Origin: Yarrowia lipolytica
Taxonomy: Eukaryota > Ascomycota > Dipodascomycetes > Dipodascales
Length of the DNA: 64,000 nucleotides
NCBI RefSeq assembly: GCF_001761485.1
Contig: NC_090775.1
Location: 3,045,001-3,109,000, forward strand
Reading direction: 5' to 3'
The notes under the pieces: generated by a model
Database searches by the model: none
Seen by the model: the letters and a program-made list of their open reading frames with translations, nothing else
Told to the model about the DNA's origin: nothing
Translations under genes and position numbers: made by a program
Shown: in pieces, positions 17,449-27,657 of the stretch
Position numbering within the stretch: the first letter of the stretch is position 1
Layout: every line of letters begins with the position of its first letter

Positions 17449-19122
17449 TTACTGAGTCAATAGTCTCACGGCCCAGTCAACTGACAGGGTTCGTAGATCA
17501 GTATAATGCTGACCAGTACCCACAAACAGCACGGGAATGTTGGTCGCGTAGGTCATGTTGACAATCGAACCGATCATGTCTCCCACAGTGTCACATTTTG
17601 AAATGAGGAAGAAGTCCAAGTTTCGATCCTTGCCAAAGGCGTCGTTGAAGTTTCGAGCCTGCTGCACAGAGTCAGTTCCAACCAGAGCCTCTCCCACCAT
17701 GATGATTTTGTTGGGTCGAGCTCGCTTAGCAAACTTCTCCAGATCTCCCATCAGACGCTTATCACTATGACGTCGACCGGCGGTATCGATGAGAACCACG
17801 TCGAAGCCATGCTTCTCGCCGTACTCAACGGCCTTCTCAGCAGTGTGAGCAGGGTCTTTACCGTATCCCTGGGCGAAGAGCTCAACCTCTCCAGTTCCCT
17901 GACGCCCAGCAAGCTCACTGAGTCGGTTGACATGGACACCCAGCTGCTCGACAGCTCCGGATCGGAACGTGTCACATGCAGCCACCAGAAGTCGCATCTT
18001 GTTTTGCAGGAGCCAGAAGCCAATCTTGGACAGGTTGGTGGACTTGCCCACACCGTTAACTCCAACCACAGAAATAACATAGGGACGTCCTCCACCGAGC
18101 TTTTTGTGCCGCTGGACCTCGTGGAGCAGGTCTAGAGAGGCCGAAGGGGTCAGAATCTTTCGAAGAGCGTCCGCCATGGCCTGCTGCACGGTCTGCTCGA
18201 CGGTGGTCCACGAATTGGTAGTGCAGCCGACTAGTGACCGTGACACCTGGTCACATAGGTGGACTGCAACCTCCTTGGCCACGTTCTTCTTCATGAGCTG
18301 CTCCTCGACCTTGGCAGTCACCTTGTCCATATCTTCCTGTGTGATAGTCTTACCGCCCATGATGTTCTTCAGGAAACCGAATCTCGACTTGGAGGGGATC
18401 GGAGGCTCGTCGTCACCCAGTTGTTTGAGCACAAAATCGCCCTGCTTGTTGGCTCCTCCATAGTTGGTCATATCCACATCTTCCACAACAGCCGTAGCTC
18501 CTGAGGGTCCAGAGGAGAAGTCAAGATCCGCGTCGTCGTCAGAACCGACATCCAGGGCTTGGCCATCCTCTCCCCATTTTCGCATGACACCCTTCTTTTT
18601 CTTTTCCGCTGTAGAGTCGTCCTTCTTGCCCTTCTTTCCTCGCCGACGGGTCTTTCCTCCTCCAATAGGTGTAGATGCTCCGCTGGCTGCAGAGTCTGTA
18701 TCGACAACAGTAACAGACGACTCAATCTTCTCGATCACAGGGACCTTTGCCTTTGCCACGGGCTCCGGCTTGACCGTCTCTGCCTCCAGGGAAGCCAGTT
18801 TTGTAGCGAACCATGCTTCGTACTCGTTATCGTCCAACTGGGGGAACAGTTGTCGGGCTTGGGTAACCAGCTGACCCACCCAAGGCAGATGAAGAAGAGT
18901 CTTGTAAATGCACACAAATACGAGCCCCTGCTCGTTGGCGACTGCCCATCGGGCCGTGTAAATGTCCTTGGTGTAGGTGGAGTCCTGGACGGGATAGGAC
19001 TCTTCGATGAACACGTCGGATATCAGATCATTGACAATATGTGTGACGTTGGATGCTGAGGGAGGGGAGTACTGCCACTTGACAATTCCTCCCTTTGTAA
19101 ACGCGACAAAGTGGTCAATCAT
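17449..19122 (-). CDS. SRP101: Signal recognition particle receptor alpha subunit
   Basis: Docks SRP-ribosome complexes at the ER; GTPase of the SRP family. The 557-residue protein starts MIDHFVAFTKGGIVKWQY, the SRX longin-like domain (about 1-150) that binds the beta subunit. A charged linker (about 150-270, K-rich with GKTRRRGKKGKK) follows, then the N domain and the G domain: P-loop GVNGVGKST (about 354-362), insertion-box motif DTFRSGAVEQL, DTAGRRHSDKRL (about 444) and the ISKCDTVGD guanine-specificity motif, ending with the FVGTGQHYTDL closing helix. The frame is open upstream for 38 residues, but these start at a TTG and do not fit the family. The gene diverges from YTA7 with a 634-bp shared promoter region. 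Bacterial-type FtsY is excluded by the SRX domain. Confidence 0.96.
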   Translation of the reverse strand: MIDHFVAFTKGGIVKWQYSPPSASNVTHIVNDLISDVFIEESYPVQDSTYTKDIYTARWAVANEQGLVFVCIYKTLLHLPWVGQLVTQARQLFPQLDDNEYEAWFATKLASLEAETVKPEPVAKAKVPVIEKIESSVTVVDTDSAASGASTPIGGGKTRRRGKKGKKDDSTAEKKKKGVMRKWGEDGQALDVGSDDDADLDFSSGPSGATAVVEDVDMTNYGGANKQGDFVLKQLGDDEPPIPSKSRFGFLKNIMGGKTITQEDMDKVTAKVEEQLMKKNVAKEVAVHLCDQVSRSLVGCTTNSWTTVEQTVQQAMADALRKILTPSASLDLLHEVQRHKKLGGGRPYVISVVGVNGVGKSTNLSKIGFWLLQNKMRLLVAACDTFRSGAVEQLGVHVNRLSELAGRQGTGEVELFAQGYGKDPAHTAEKAVEYGEKHGFDVVLIDTAGRRHSDKRLMGDLEKFAKRARPNKIIMVGEALVGTDSVQQARNFNDAFGKDRNLDFFLISKCDTVGDMIGSIVNMTYATNIPVLFVGTGQHYTDLRTLSVDWAVRLLTQ

Positions 19123-19756
19123 GTTTGTTGTAGAGAGAAGAATCGGCCTGCTGATCTGTTGATTTTTTTTTATTCTAGGGATATTCCAGTAGGTTCGGGG
19201 ATATGTAGACGAAATTAGGTTAGCATAAACCTGCACGGCACAGGAGTCGAACGGACATGCGTATTATGGGGTGTGTGTATGTCAGCATAACACAGAGTTG
19301 GGACTTTTAATAGCTATCAAAAACATTGGCATACAGACGAGGGCAAAGAAAGCCAGAAAACGAAACAGGCTCATCGGCACGTCCAAAAAAAAAAGACACT
19401 TGCGAAAATCGATATACGCAAAATGGTCGCGATAAATAGGGCGTTATAGACGCGACGAGGAAGCTGGGGGAGTGTACAACCAGACGGAGAATGGCCAGGG
19501 CACATAAAAAGAATGCCTGAGTCGTTTCCAGAGTGGCGAAAACAACACGGATTTGAACTTCCGACTTTTCTTTGCTTCCACCAGAGCCCCAATATGGCTC
19601 CCTTCTTCTCACCCACGGCTTTCCGCGTGGTGATCTTCGTACAATAGTGTGCATTTCACACTTCTCTCTCGTGTGACGTAAGAGGGCACACATGCCACAA
19701 CAAGACAGCAAAGATAAACTCTACTTATACACACCAGCACCACCCATCCATACACA
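19123..19756. promoter_or_regulatory. Bidirectional promoter region SRP101 / YTA7
   Basis: 634 bp between two divergent ATGs. It contains a T/A-rich tract at 19166-19174, an A10 run near 19386 and a CCACGG...CCGCGTGG hairpin at 19611-19628. A minus-strand frame crosses most of it (19307-19711), but it lacks an early ATG and resembles nothing. Confidence 0.5.
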
Positions 19757-22700
19757 ATGTCAACGCCTCGGACTGTGTGGCGCCGAAGAGGCGAGGAGTC
19801 GTCCAGCGAAGATGACTTTGACCTGACCCCACCCACCCGGAAGGCTGCCGCCAACAAAAACTACGTTGAGCCCAGCAGCAGTGAAGAAGACGACCATATC
19901 CGACCCACAAGAGACAGCAACGACGACGACGACGACGACAACGCAAATGCCAGCCTACAAGCGCAGCTGGCGTTTGACGAAGACGAGGGAGTGGCCGATT
20001 CGCAGGCCGATTCCGAAGAAGAGGGCTCTCGTCGGAAGCGCGGTCGAGCTGCAAGCAGCGAGAATGGTAAGTCCGTTCCAGTCACACTTGCCATCGGGTG
20101 TCGATTAGCCCAGATGATGGAGAATGGAGGTGAGTGAACTACGTGACCAAATTACTACAGCAGAGATTCGCGACACACTCGATGTCTCATGTCTCACATC
20201 TCATTAGGTACTAACACAGCTATTGGAAAACGCAGAAAAGTGGAGGATGACTCCGACTTTGAGATTGAAGTAAAAAACGACGACTCGGACGGCGGATCGC
20301 CTTCGCCGGCTTCGGACTCGGACGATGTCAACTTTGGTTCTCGGGCTCGGAAGAAGAAGGGAAGCAGACGCAAGGGCAGATCACACCATGCTACGGGAGG
20401 AAAGCGACCCAGACGCGCTCGTTCACAGGTCCCCGACGACGATGAAGAATACAGCGCCAGTGATAACTCGTCGGACAACGAAGGCTCCAACGATTCTGGT
20501 GCTTCCGAGAGAGACGAGGATCCTATCAATAACTTTGTGGAGGACGATGAAGAGGTGCAACCCGTGCGACGATCGAACCGACACAGAGGTCTGGGACGAC
20601 GGGAACGAATCGCTATTGCTACTGCTGACGACGATGATGACGACGACAAGCGTCTGTCATTGGCTGTTGAGCTGGCAGAACTGAGACGAAACGATCCCCC
20701 TCCAATCAGAAAGAAGACCCTGAGAGCTCGAAAGGCGGTCAACTACCAAATACTGCCCCCACCCACCGTGGACGAACCATTCAATGCAGATGAGGCAGGT
20801 GCTTCTGCTCCCACACGACGTCGAGGCAATAACAATGCTCTTCGACGTCTCATCCCTACAGTGGGACCCTTCGGCGGAGGCGACGTGATGCCTTTGTTTG
20901 GAAACAACGTGCCTGGACTCACAGCTGTTGGTGGAGCCGACGATGACGACTCCAGTGATGACGAAAAGATCAAGGGTATCCAGGGAGCTCCTGGCATTGC
21001 CAAGAAGAAGAACGCAGTGGCAGACACGGATCCTCTGGGAGTGGACATGAACATTGACTTCACCCACGTCGGAGGTCTCGACAACCACATCAACCAGCTA
21101 AAGGAAATGGTGATGCTGCCCATGATGTATCCTGAAATCTTCAAGCGGTTCAATACCACTCCCCCGCGAGGTGTACTGTTCCATGGTCCACCAGGAACCG
21201 GTAAGACCCTTCTGGCAAGAGCTCTCGCTGCGTCCTGCTCCACTGAAGGAAGAAATATCACCTTCTTTATGCGAAAGGGAGCCGACTGTCTGTCTAAGTG
21301 GGTTGGCGAGGCTGAACGGCAACTGCGTCTCCTGTTCGAGGAGGCCAAAAATCAGCAGCCCAGTATCATCTTCTTCGATGAGATTGACGGTCTTGCCCCT
21401 GTGCGATCGTCCAAGCAGGAGCAGATTCATGCCTCCATTGTGTCTACCATTCTGGCATTAATGGACGGTATGGATAACCGAGGCCAAGTGATTGTTATTG
21501 GAGCTACCAACCGTCCTGATTCAGTAGATCCTGCTCTCCGACGACCCGGTCGATTCGATCGAGAGTTCTATTTCCCTCTGCCTGACAAGGAGGCGCGAAA
21601 GGCCATCATTGGAATCCATACCAGCAAATGGTCCCCCCCTCTGCAACCGCAGTTTGTGGACCATGTCGCTGGTCTGACCAAAGGTTACGGAGGAGCCGAT
21701 CTCAAGACTCTGTGCACCGAGTCTGCAATCAATGCCATTCAGAGAACATACCCTCAGATCTACTCTTCGCATGCCAAGCTCACGATAGACCCTGCCACAA
21801 TTAATGTGCGAGCTGCTGATATTCTGTTGGCTGTCGACAAAATTGTGCCCTCTTCTGCGCGATCCTCTTCTTCCGGGGCGACTCCTCTGCCTCCTACTGT
21901 GGCCCCTCTGCTTCAGAACACCGTCGATGAGCTCAAGGACCGTCTGGACTCGATTGTTCCTCGAAAGAAGAAGCTGACAGCTTTGGAGGAGGCTCTGTTT
22001 GAAGAGTTCCCCGACGAGGACGGTGGGTTTGCACGAATTCAGCGACAGAAGCTGTTTGAGAAGTCGCGAACCTGCCGACCCAAGCTGCTCATCTCTGGTG
22101 ACACTGGTATGGGCCAGCAGTACATTGGCAGTGCTCTTTTGCATCATCTGGAGGGGTTTCACATTCAGCAGCTGGACCTGGGATCTCTCTATGCCGATAG
22201 CAGTAGAACTGTCGAGGCTACACTGGCTCAGATCATCACTGAAAGCAGACGTCATGCTCAGTCGGTGCTGTACATTCCTAACATTGAGTTCTGGCCCACA
22301 ACTCTCTCTTCTCAGGCACTGTCCATCTTCTACACTCTGATGAGACAGGCGCAGAGCCAGACCGAGCTACTTGTTCTGGGTATCTCTGAAATGCCTTATG
22401 AAGAGCTTCCCGGGGACTTGAAGTCTTTCTTTGGGGTAGCTGCTTCTCGCCTATATTCCATTCGAAAGCCCTCACTGTCAGAGCGACGAAAATATTTTGA
22501 GGGTATCGAGCAGTACATTGTGGCCAAGCCTACAGACTACCCTGACCCTGCGACCCGAAAGAGACGAAAGCTCCCCATTCTGCCCGTTGCACCCCCGCCT
22601 CCGCCCAGGGAGTTGACTGCCTCCGATGTCAAGACGCAGCAGAAGAAGGACATGCAGCTGAAGAACGTCATCAAGGTGAAGCTCAGTGGACTGATGGAGC

Positions 22701-23776
22701 TGTTCAAAAATCGGTACAAGCGGTTCCGAAAGCCACCCATTGACGATATTCATGTTGCTCATCTGTTCGAGCCTGAGATTGATCCCCAGGCTGCTGCTTT
22801 GCATGATTTCAGACGTTCTGAGGACGACATGATTTTGCAGGTGTCCACTGGCAAGAAGTACTACAACTACGATCTCGATGTGATCGAGGATCGGGTTTGG
22901 AATGGCTACTACTCGGAGCTCAAACAGTTCCTCAAGGATATCGAGTACATCTACCTTGATTCCATCACCTCGGGCGACCGCGAGCGACGAAACAAGGCAT
23001 CGGAGATGTTTGCCAATGCCCAGGTGGCCATTGAGGAGATGAGCATCGACCAGCAGTTCGTCGCTGACTGCAAGAAGATGCGACAACGAGAGATTGAGGC
23101 TCAGGAGAAGTGGAAGATTGAGCAAGAAAGAGTGGAGGCTGAGGAAGCCAAGGCGACCGCTGAACAATACGAGGCAGAGGCCCGTCTTGCTGCTGAGGTA
23201 CAAGAGCGAGAAGTGGATGGTGACGACGGAGATCCCGATGTCAATCAGATGCAGGTCGACGGCGAGGGTATGATCGAGGAGGTCAAGGACGAGGAGATGG
23301 CTGACATTGACGCCGAAGATGAGAAGGTTGACAACAAGACAGAGGAAGTCGAAGTGGCTGAACCCGTTGTCGCTAAACCTGCTGTGGTCGAGCGTGCTGT
23401 TCCCGACCCTGTTGTCACAGAGGTGACCGAGACGGCAACTATTGGAACCGAGCCCGCCATCAACGGACACGCCAATGGAACTGTCGTTGAGGAAGAGAAC
23501 GTGGAGGCTGAAGTCCAGGTTGCACCTCCTGTGGAAGCTTCTCCTTCTCCCCCTCCCACTCCTGATCCTCCTCTCATTGTAGACACCAAGAAGGCTCAGG
23601 ATGTGGTTGACTTCCTTGCTGGTAACACTGGCGAGCTCACTATCGAGGAGCTTGAGCAGGTCTATGCCGCCATCATTGACATTATATGGGCACACCGAGC
23701 ATCCTGGGACCGAAATGTCATAATCAACGCCATCACTGCCCAGCTGGACGAGATCGTCAATGCTTTCCACGAATAA
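19757..23776 (+). CDS. YTA7: AAA-ATPase / bromodomain chromatin factor (Yta7, ATAD2 family)
   Basis: Nuclear ATPase that evicts or remodels histone H3-H4 and acts at chromatin boundaries. Exons are 19757-20066 (or 20129) and 20220-23776, giving 1288 (or 1309) residues. The N-terminus is acidic and S/D/E-rich. AAA1 carries Walker A GPPGTGKT (about 426), Walker B IIFFDEIDG (about 487) and an ATNRPDSVDPALRRPGRFD sensor and arginine-finger block. AAA2 is degenerate: its P-loop is GDTGMGQQ without GKT, and the Walker B position reads LYIPNIEFW. A divergent bromodomain spans about 917-1050. The C-terminus is again acidic, then folds into a conserved ending (VDFLAGNTGELTIEELEQVY). Splicing uses TACTAAC-ACAG; both donors are in phase 1, so either product stays in frame. 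Convergent with HER2, 170 bp apart. Confidence 0.95.
20067..20219 (+). other. YTA7 intron with two in-frame donor sites
   Basis: The acceptor is fixed by TACTAACACAG ending at 20219. Two donors fit the phase: GTAAGT at 20067 (153-nt intron) and GTGAGT at 20130 (90-nt intron). Each follows the sequence GAGAATGG or GAGAATGGAG, and both leave one base that completes a GCT codon. Use of the second adds 21 residues. Reading through either donor meets TGA at 20135-20137. GTGAGT is the usual Yarrowia donor. Confidence 0.85.
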
Positions 23777-23946
23777 ACAAATAGACCTATATTAATTAAT
23801 GACTACAGTATGAAATTGTTAAATTATCGATGACTGTGTCACTTATCACGTAATGACCGCTGTGCGTGCTTTTACTGAGGCACCTCCACCACCCGTGTTG
23901 TCAGTTCTGAGTCTATTACCATGTAGTCAATCTATATATACATCCA

Positions 23947-25356
23947 CTAATCCTGGTGGAGCTCCTTGCACTTGTCCAGGAGCAGTCGACCGACCTTCAT
24001 AACGCCCAAATCATCACCGTACTGTCCCATGATCTGCATGCCTACGTTGCCCTGCTTGGTCTTCCAGGGAATGTTGAGGGAAGGAATACCGGTCAGGGAA
24101 GCAGGGACGGTGAGTACATCGTTGAGGTAGGTATCAACGGGAGCAGAGTCGTTGAGCTTAGAAAGAGGGTAAGGCGCACAGTTAGAAGTGGGAGCAATGA
24201 TGAAATCCACACCGGGCTCATCGTTGGCCTTTTGACCCTCGTTACCAGAAAGCACGTTGGGTCGGTTGAAGACCTCGTCGAAATCCTCCTGTAGAATTCG
24301 TCGAATCTTTTGCGACCGAATATAGTCGTGGTTGAAGGCGTCTGTCGACAGGTTCCATGTTCCAAGCCACATTCGCCGCTTGACTTCGTTTCCAAAGTAC
24401 TCCTGTCGAGTAGGAGCGTACAGGGTACCATGTTCCCCTCGGTCCTCGGGAGCTCGAGATCCATATCTGATACCGTCGAATCGTGCGAAGTTCGATGAAG
24501 CCTCTGCTGGTGCGATAGCGTAGTAGGCAGGAAGGGCGTTTTTGATGGCAGGAATCGAACATGTGACTACTTCGTGGCCCATCTTGATGAGCTCGTCCAT
24601 GATCTGTGACCACGCCATTTTGACATTCTCGGAGATGCCCTTAATGTTGTATTCCTTGACGAGACCAAACGTGAGCTTTCTGTGGGGCTTGGGAGGCTTG
24701 AGCTTGGCTCTCTTATGGGGTGTGAGACTGGTGGGGTCCAAGGGATCGTACTTGTTGAGGATGTTGAACACCTTTTCGAGCAGATCGATGTCCTTGGTGA
24801 GAATTCCAACTGTGTCGAGAGACTGGGCATACGCAATGACTCCGTGTCGCGAGATAAGTCCGTACGAGGGCTTGAGGCCAATGACGGAGCACTGAGCGGC
24901 CGGGTATCGCACGCTTCCTCCGGTGTCTGTTCCAAGAGCAAAATGGCACATGTCTGCAGCCACAGCGGCAGCTGAGCCTCCGGAAGAACCACCGGGAGTG
25001 TGAGGTTCATCGGGGTACAGGGGGTTGAAGACAGGTCCAAACCATGAGTTTGCATTGTCTGAGCCCATACCAAACTCGTCGAGATTGGCCTTTCCAACAA
25101 TGGAAACGCCCTCTTGTTTCAGCAGGTCGACAACGGTGGCATCGAAGGGGGATGTGAACGTTTCCAGAATGCCAGATGCACAAGTGGTGTGCATTTCGTT
25201 GGTGCAAATATTGTCCTTGACTGCCAGTGCAATTCCTGCCAGGGCTCCCGATTGAGCCACCTGGGGGTTCTCGGCGGTAGAGATCAGAGCATTGCTGTAG
25301 GGATTACTCTTGATGATGTTTTCCATACATTTTTGGACGGTCAGTCGTGCACTCAT
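23947..25356 (-). CDS. HER2: Mitochondrial glutamyl-tRNA(Gln) amidotransferase subunit A
   Basis: Amidase subunit of the GatFAB complex that converts Glu-tRNA(Gln) to Gln-tRNA(Gln) in mitochondria. The 469 residues match the family (Her2 464). The Ser-cisSer-Lys triad is visible: K47 in ALAVKDNI, cis-Ser about 124 in PGGSSGGSAAAVAA and nucleophile S148 in GTDTGGSVRYPAA. The amidase signature continues through VIGLKPSYGLISRHGVIAYAQSLDTVG. The frame is open eight codons upstream only from a TTG, so the ATG at 25356 was chosen (MSARLTVQKC). An obvious cleavable presequence is not seen; the first 20 residues are mildly basic and amphipathic. Partners GatB and GatF are not in the window. Confidence 0.95.
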   Translation of the reverse strand: MSARLTVQKCMENIIKSNPYSNALISTAENPQVAQSGALAGIALAVKDNICTNEMHTTCASGILETFTSPFDATVVDLLKQEGVSIVGKANLDEFGMGSDNANSWFGPVFNPLYPDEPHTPGGSSGGSAAAVAADMCHFALGTDTGGSVRYPAAQCSVIGLKPSYGLISRHGVIAYAQSLDTVGILTKDIDLLEKVFNILNKYDPLDPTSLTPHKRAKLKPPKPHRKLTFGLVKEYNIKGISENVKMAWSQIMDELIKMGHEVVTCSIPAIKNALPAYYAIAPAEASSNFARFDGIRYGSRAPEDRGEHGTLYAPTRQEYFGNEVKRRMWLGTWNLSTDAFNHDYIRSQKIRRILQEDFDEVFNRPNVLSGNEGQKANDEPGVDFIIAPTSNCAPYPLSKLNDSAPVDTYLNDVLTVPASLTGIPSLNIPWKTKQGNVGMQIMGQYGDDLGVMKVGRLLLDKCKELHQD

Positions 25357-26520
25357 GGCTGGTATGGTGAGGTCGCTCAAACTGTTGATTTGACTTGCTG
25401 CTTGTATGCAGATGTTCAGACATGCTTGTGCTAACGGAGTTTATTTGAGACTTCGTAGGTGGGCGATGTAGTTCTTAGGAGTACAAGTAGCTTACTGGAT
25501 GGCTAAGAGGTGGGTTTAAATAAGAAACTGTTAAATCTAGCACGTACTTATTCATCATTTACCCAGCAGTAGATTGCTTGTATCGTTGTTCCAACAGTAC
25601 GTATGTCTTGGCCAGTTCAAACTTGATGTGAATTTTGAGAAGCTAGGACTTGATTAGGTGAGCATTTGGACGCTCTCGTGAATCAGTGACAAACCCAGAA
25701 GTATACTTGAGTGACACTTGATTTGCTTGTGAGTGGGATCTATTGAATTCGTGGTGTGCTACGATACAATGGACGAAGCACATTCGTACATTAGTAAGCC
25801 AATCCAGAAAGACATGATTGGAGAGTAAGAGGGTGTGAAGATCGTACAACACGTAGAGGGATTTATGGGTATATTTGTTGTAATACCCTAAAGATGGTAC
25901 ACAGACTATGGTAGACTGCGCTAACAGGAGCTACAAGTGCTGTACGAGTACATACACGGTGCCCCAAGACTTATAGCCATGGAACATCGAAATGGACTCA
26001 ATGACGGAAGCAAGAGACATGAATGACTATTTGGGTGATAACAGTTTACGTCACATTGGTATAGAGCAACCCTATAGCCCCTAAAAATCGTCGCAACACC
26101 CATTCAAACCCATGTCCAGCTCAACGACCGAACAAGGGCCGAGTGTGGACGTCGAGAGACACACAAACGCCACAGACTATACCACAAGGACGAACTTTCT
26201 GTCAATCAGCACAGTACTTGTGTCTACAGTAGGTTAATGGATCCATCTAACCTGCGTCTGTGCTGTCCAAGTCACGTTGACCTACCACTACTTGTAGCTA
26301 AGTACGTATGACAGCAGGGGTAGAAGCTAGCGGAGGTTTTTCGGCATCTTTTGTTGTAACATGTCGTTTGTTTCTGGATGTGGCAAGTGGGTCTTTCCCT
26401 GGATCTCGTACCAGCTCGCTAGATTTGAATCATTGGTTCCGGCATATATTCGGAACATATTTTGAAGCTCATACGTTGTACTGCGCTTTCGGCCCCCTAC
26501 CTCGGCCTCCATATCGTGCA

Positions 26521-26528
26521 TGACGTCA
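26521..26528. promoter_or_regulatory. CRE-type palindrome TGACGTCA
   Basis: Perfect octamer about 880 bp upstream of the small codon-biased gene and 1.16 kb upstream of HER2. Confidence 0.35.
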
Positions 26529-27257
26529 GAGATTATGTAGGGAGATGCGGATGTGGACCAATGGGGGTCCAGAAGACGAGTACATTACGAGAGGTGGAGG
26601 AACTCACAAGAGACACGCGGAAACAAGGAACCTCAGGGTCCACACATCGAGACGTTCACTCGAGTGCTAAATGTGTAATATGAGTGAGACAATCGTGACA
26701 GATGGTACTAAAGACCATAACAGGCGATGAATGACTCACCACGATAATGAAGAGACACCACAACCAACTGCGATACACATGAGACGCATTGCCAGAGCGC
26801 GATAATGCCACCCACAGCCAATGTGTCCCTTTCTACCGCCCAATTACACTCCTCTCACCCGCACATTACCCCTTTGTGTCTCGTCATTTTTGGCCCCAAG
26901 AGGTAAAGGATAAGATTGAGTCATTGGGCACTGCACCAGGGGTGTACAATTAGTCACATGCAGTTTAATGTGTGGGGAATTATGTTTCAACAAAGAGCAA
27001 AGTGGAGGGGCAAAAAGCACTTTTGTTGGCGCAACTTTGGAAAATCTACTCTCCTTTTCCACGTCACAGAACTCGTGTTGTATCCCACCAAATTTGCCAC
27101 TGTATCAGCTGAATAGAGGCTGCCGGATTAATTATGCCCAGTGTGGTCCCAGTTACCCTCTCCTATTGGCCGAGGTTCGGTAGGTTGCACCTTATTTACA
27201 TTATACTTTAGGGTTTGATTCTTTGTGCATAGACTGTCAGCTCGACACGCAAAAAAG

Positions 27258-27289
27258 TATAAAAAAAGGGCCATCGTAACGTATATATA
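27258..27289 (+). promoter_or_regulatory. Tandem TATA boxes of the small orphan gene
   Basis: TATAAAA at 27258-27264 and TATATATA at 27282-27289, 148 and 124 bp before the ATG, followed by a pyrimidine/CA-rich leader. The layout is that of strongly expressed Yarrowia genes. Confidence 0.6.
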
Positions 27290-27405
27290 CCAAAGAAGAT
27301 CCTGCCAAGTTTCTGACCATTAACCACCTTCATCCCGCGCTCTCACCCTAGTCTTCAAGCTACGAACAGCTGACTATCTTCAACACACTTCCACACCAAT
27401 TCAAC

Positions 27406-27657
27406 ATGGCTTTTATTCCCCTCGAGATCCCTTCCAAGTCTGCCTCTTCTCAGTCTCTTGATGAGCTGAAGAAGGGCTCTACCTCCCCCACCGACGCCCA
27501 GGCCACCTATCTGTACGGCCCTGGTGGCAAGGACAAGACCCCCAACCCCGAGAACGATAACCTGACTCGTCCCGTTCTGCTGCGAGGTCCTTCTTCCAAG
27601 AACGAATACTCTCGATATTCTGAGTACAACGAGAACGGTCAGTTTGAGCGAAAGTAA
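27406..27657 (+). CDS. Small hydrophilic protein of unknown function, probably highly expressed
   Basis: 83 residues starting MAFIPLEIPSKSASSQSLDE; I recognise no family. The protein has no signal peptide, no membrane span and no cysteine. It is rich in S, P, N, K and G, with a motif YLYGPGGKDKTPNPENDN in the middle and a Tyr-rich end (NEYSRYSEYNENGQFERK), so it is probably disordered. The case for a real gene is codon use: all eight lysines are AAG, nearly all Glu are GAG, and Pro, Thr, Asn and Asp mostly end in C, the pattern of the most expressed genes here (compare ADO1). Twin TATA boxes and a CA/CT-rich leader precede the ATG. Downstream frames are open to about 27979 only out of frame. 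It could be a stress or hydrophilin-type protein, but that is a guess. Confidence 0.8.
   Translation: MAFIPLEIPSKSASSQSLDELKKGSTSPTDAQATYLYGPGGKDKTPNPENDNLTRPVLLRGPSSKNEYSRYSEYNENGQFERK

Larger units (their letters stand above)
25357..27405. other. 2-kb divergent spacer HER2 / orphan small gene
   Basis: Contains the HER2 promoter on the left and a well-formed promoter for the small gene on the right: a CCAAT-type ATTGG at about 27164 and TATA boxes at 27258 and 27282. A TGACGTCA lies at 26521-26528 and a TGACTCA at 26732-26738. Short frames in between have no bias or resemblance. Confidence 0.5.

Noticed and set aside
19535-19590. tRNA-like T-arm (AGTTCAAATCC) on the minus strand
   Set aside because: No matching A box, anticodon stem or acceptor could be paired around it.
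22478-23770. 430-codon open frame antisense to YTA7
   Set aside because: It mirrors the codon bias of YTA7 on the other strand, has no domain, and YTA7 is clearly the coding strand.
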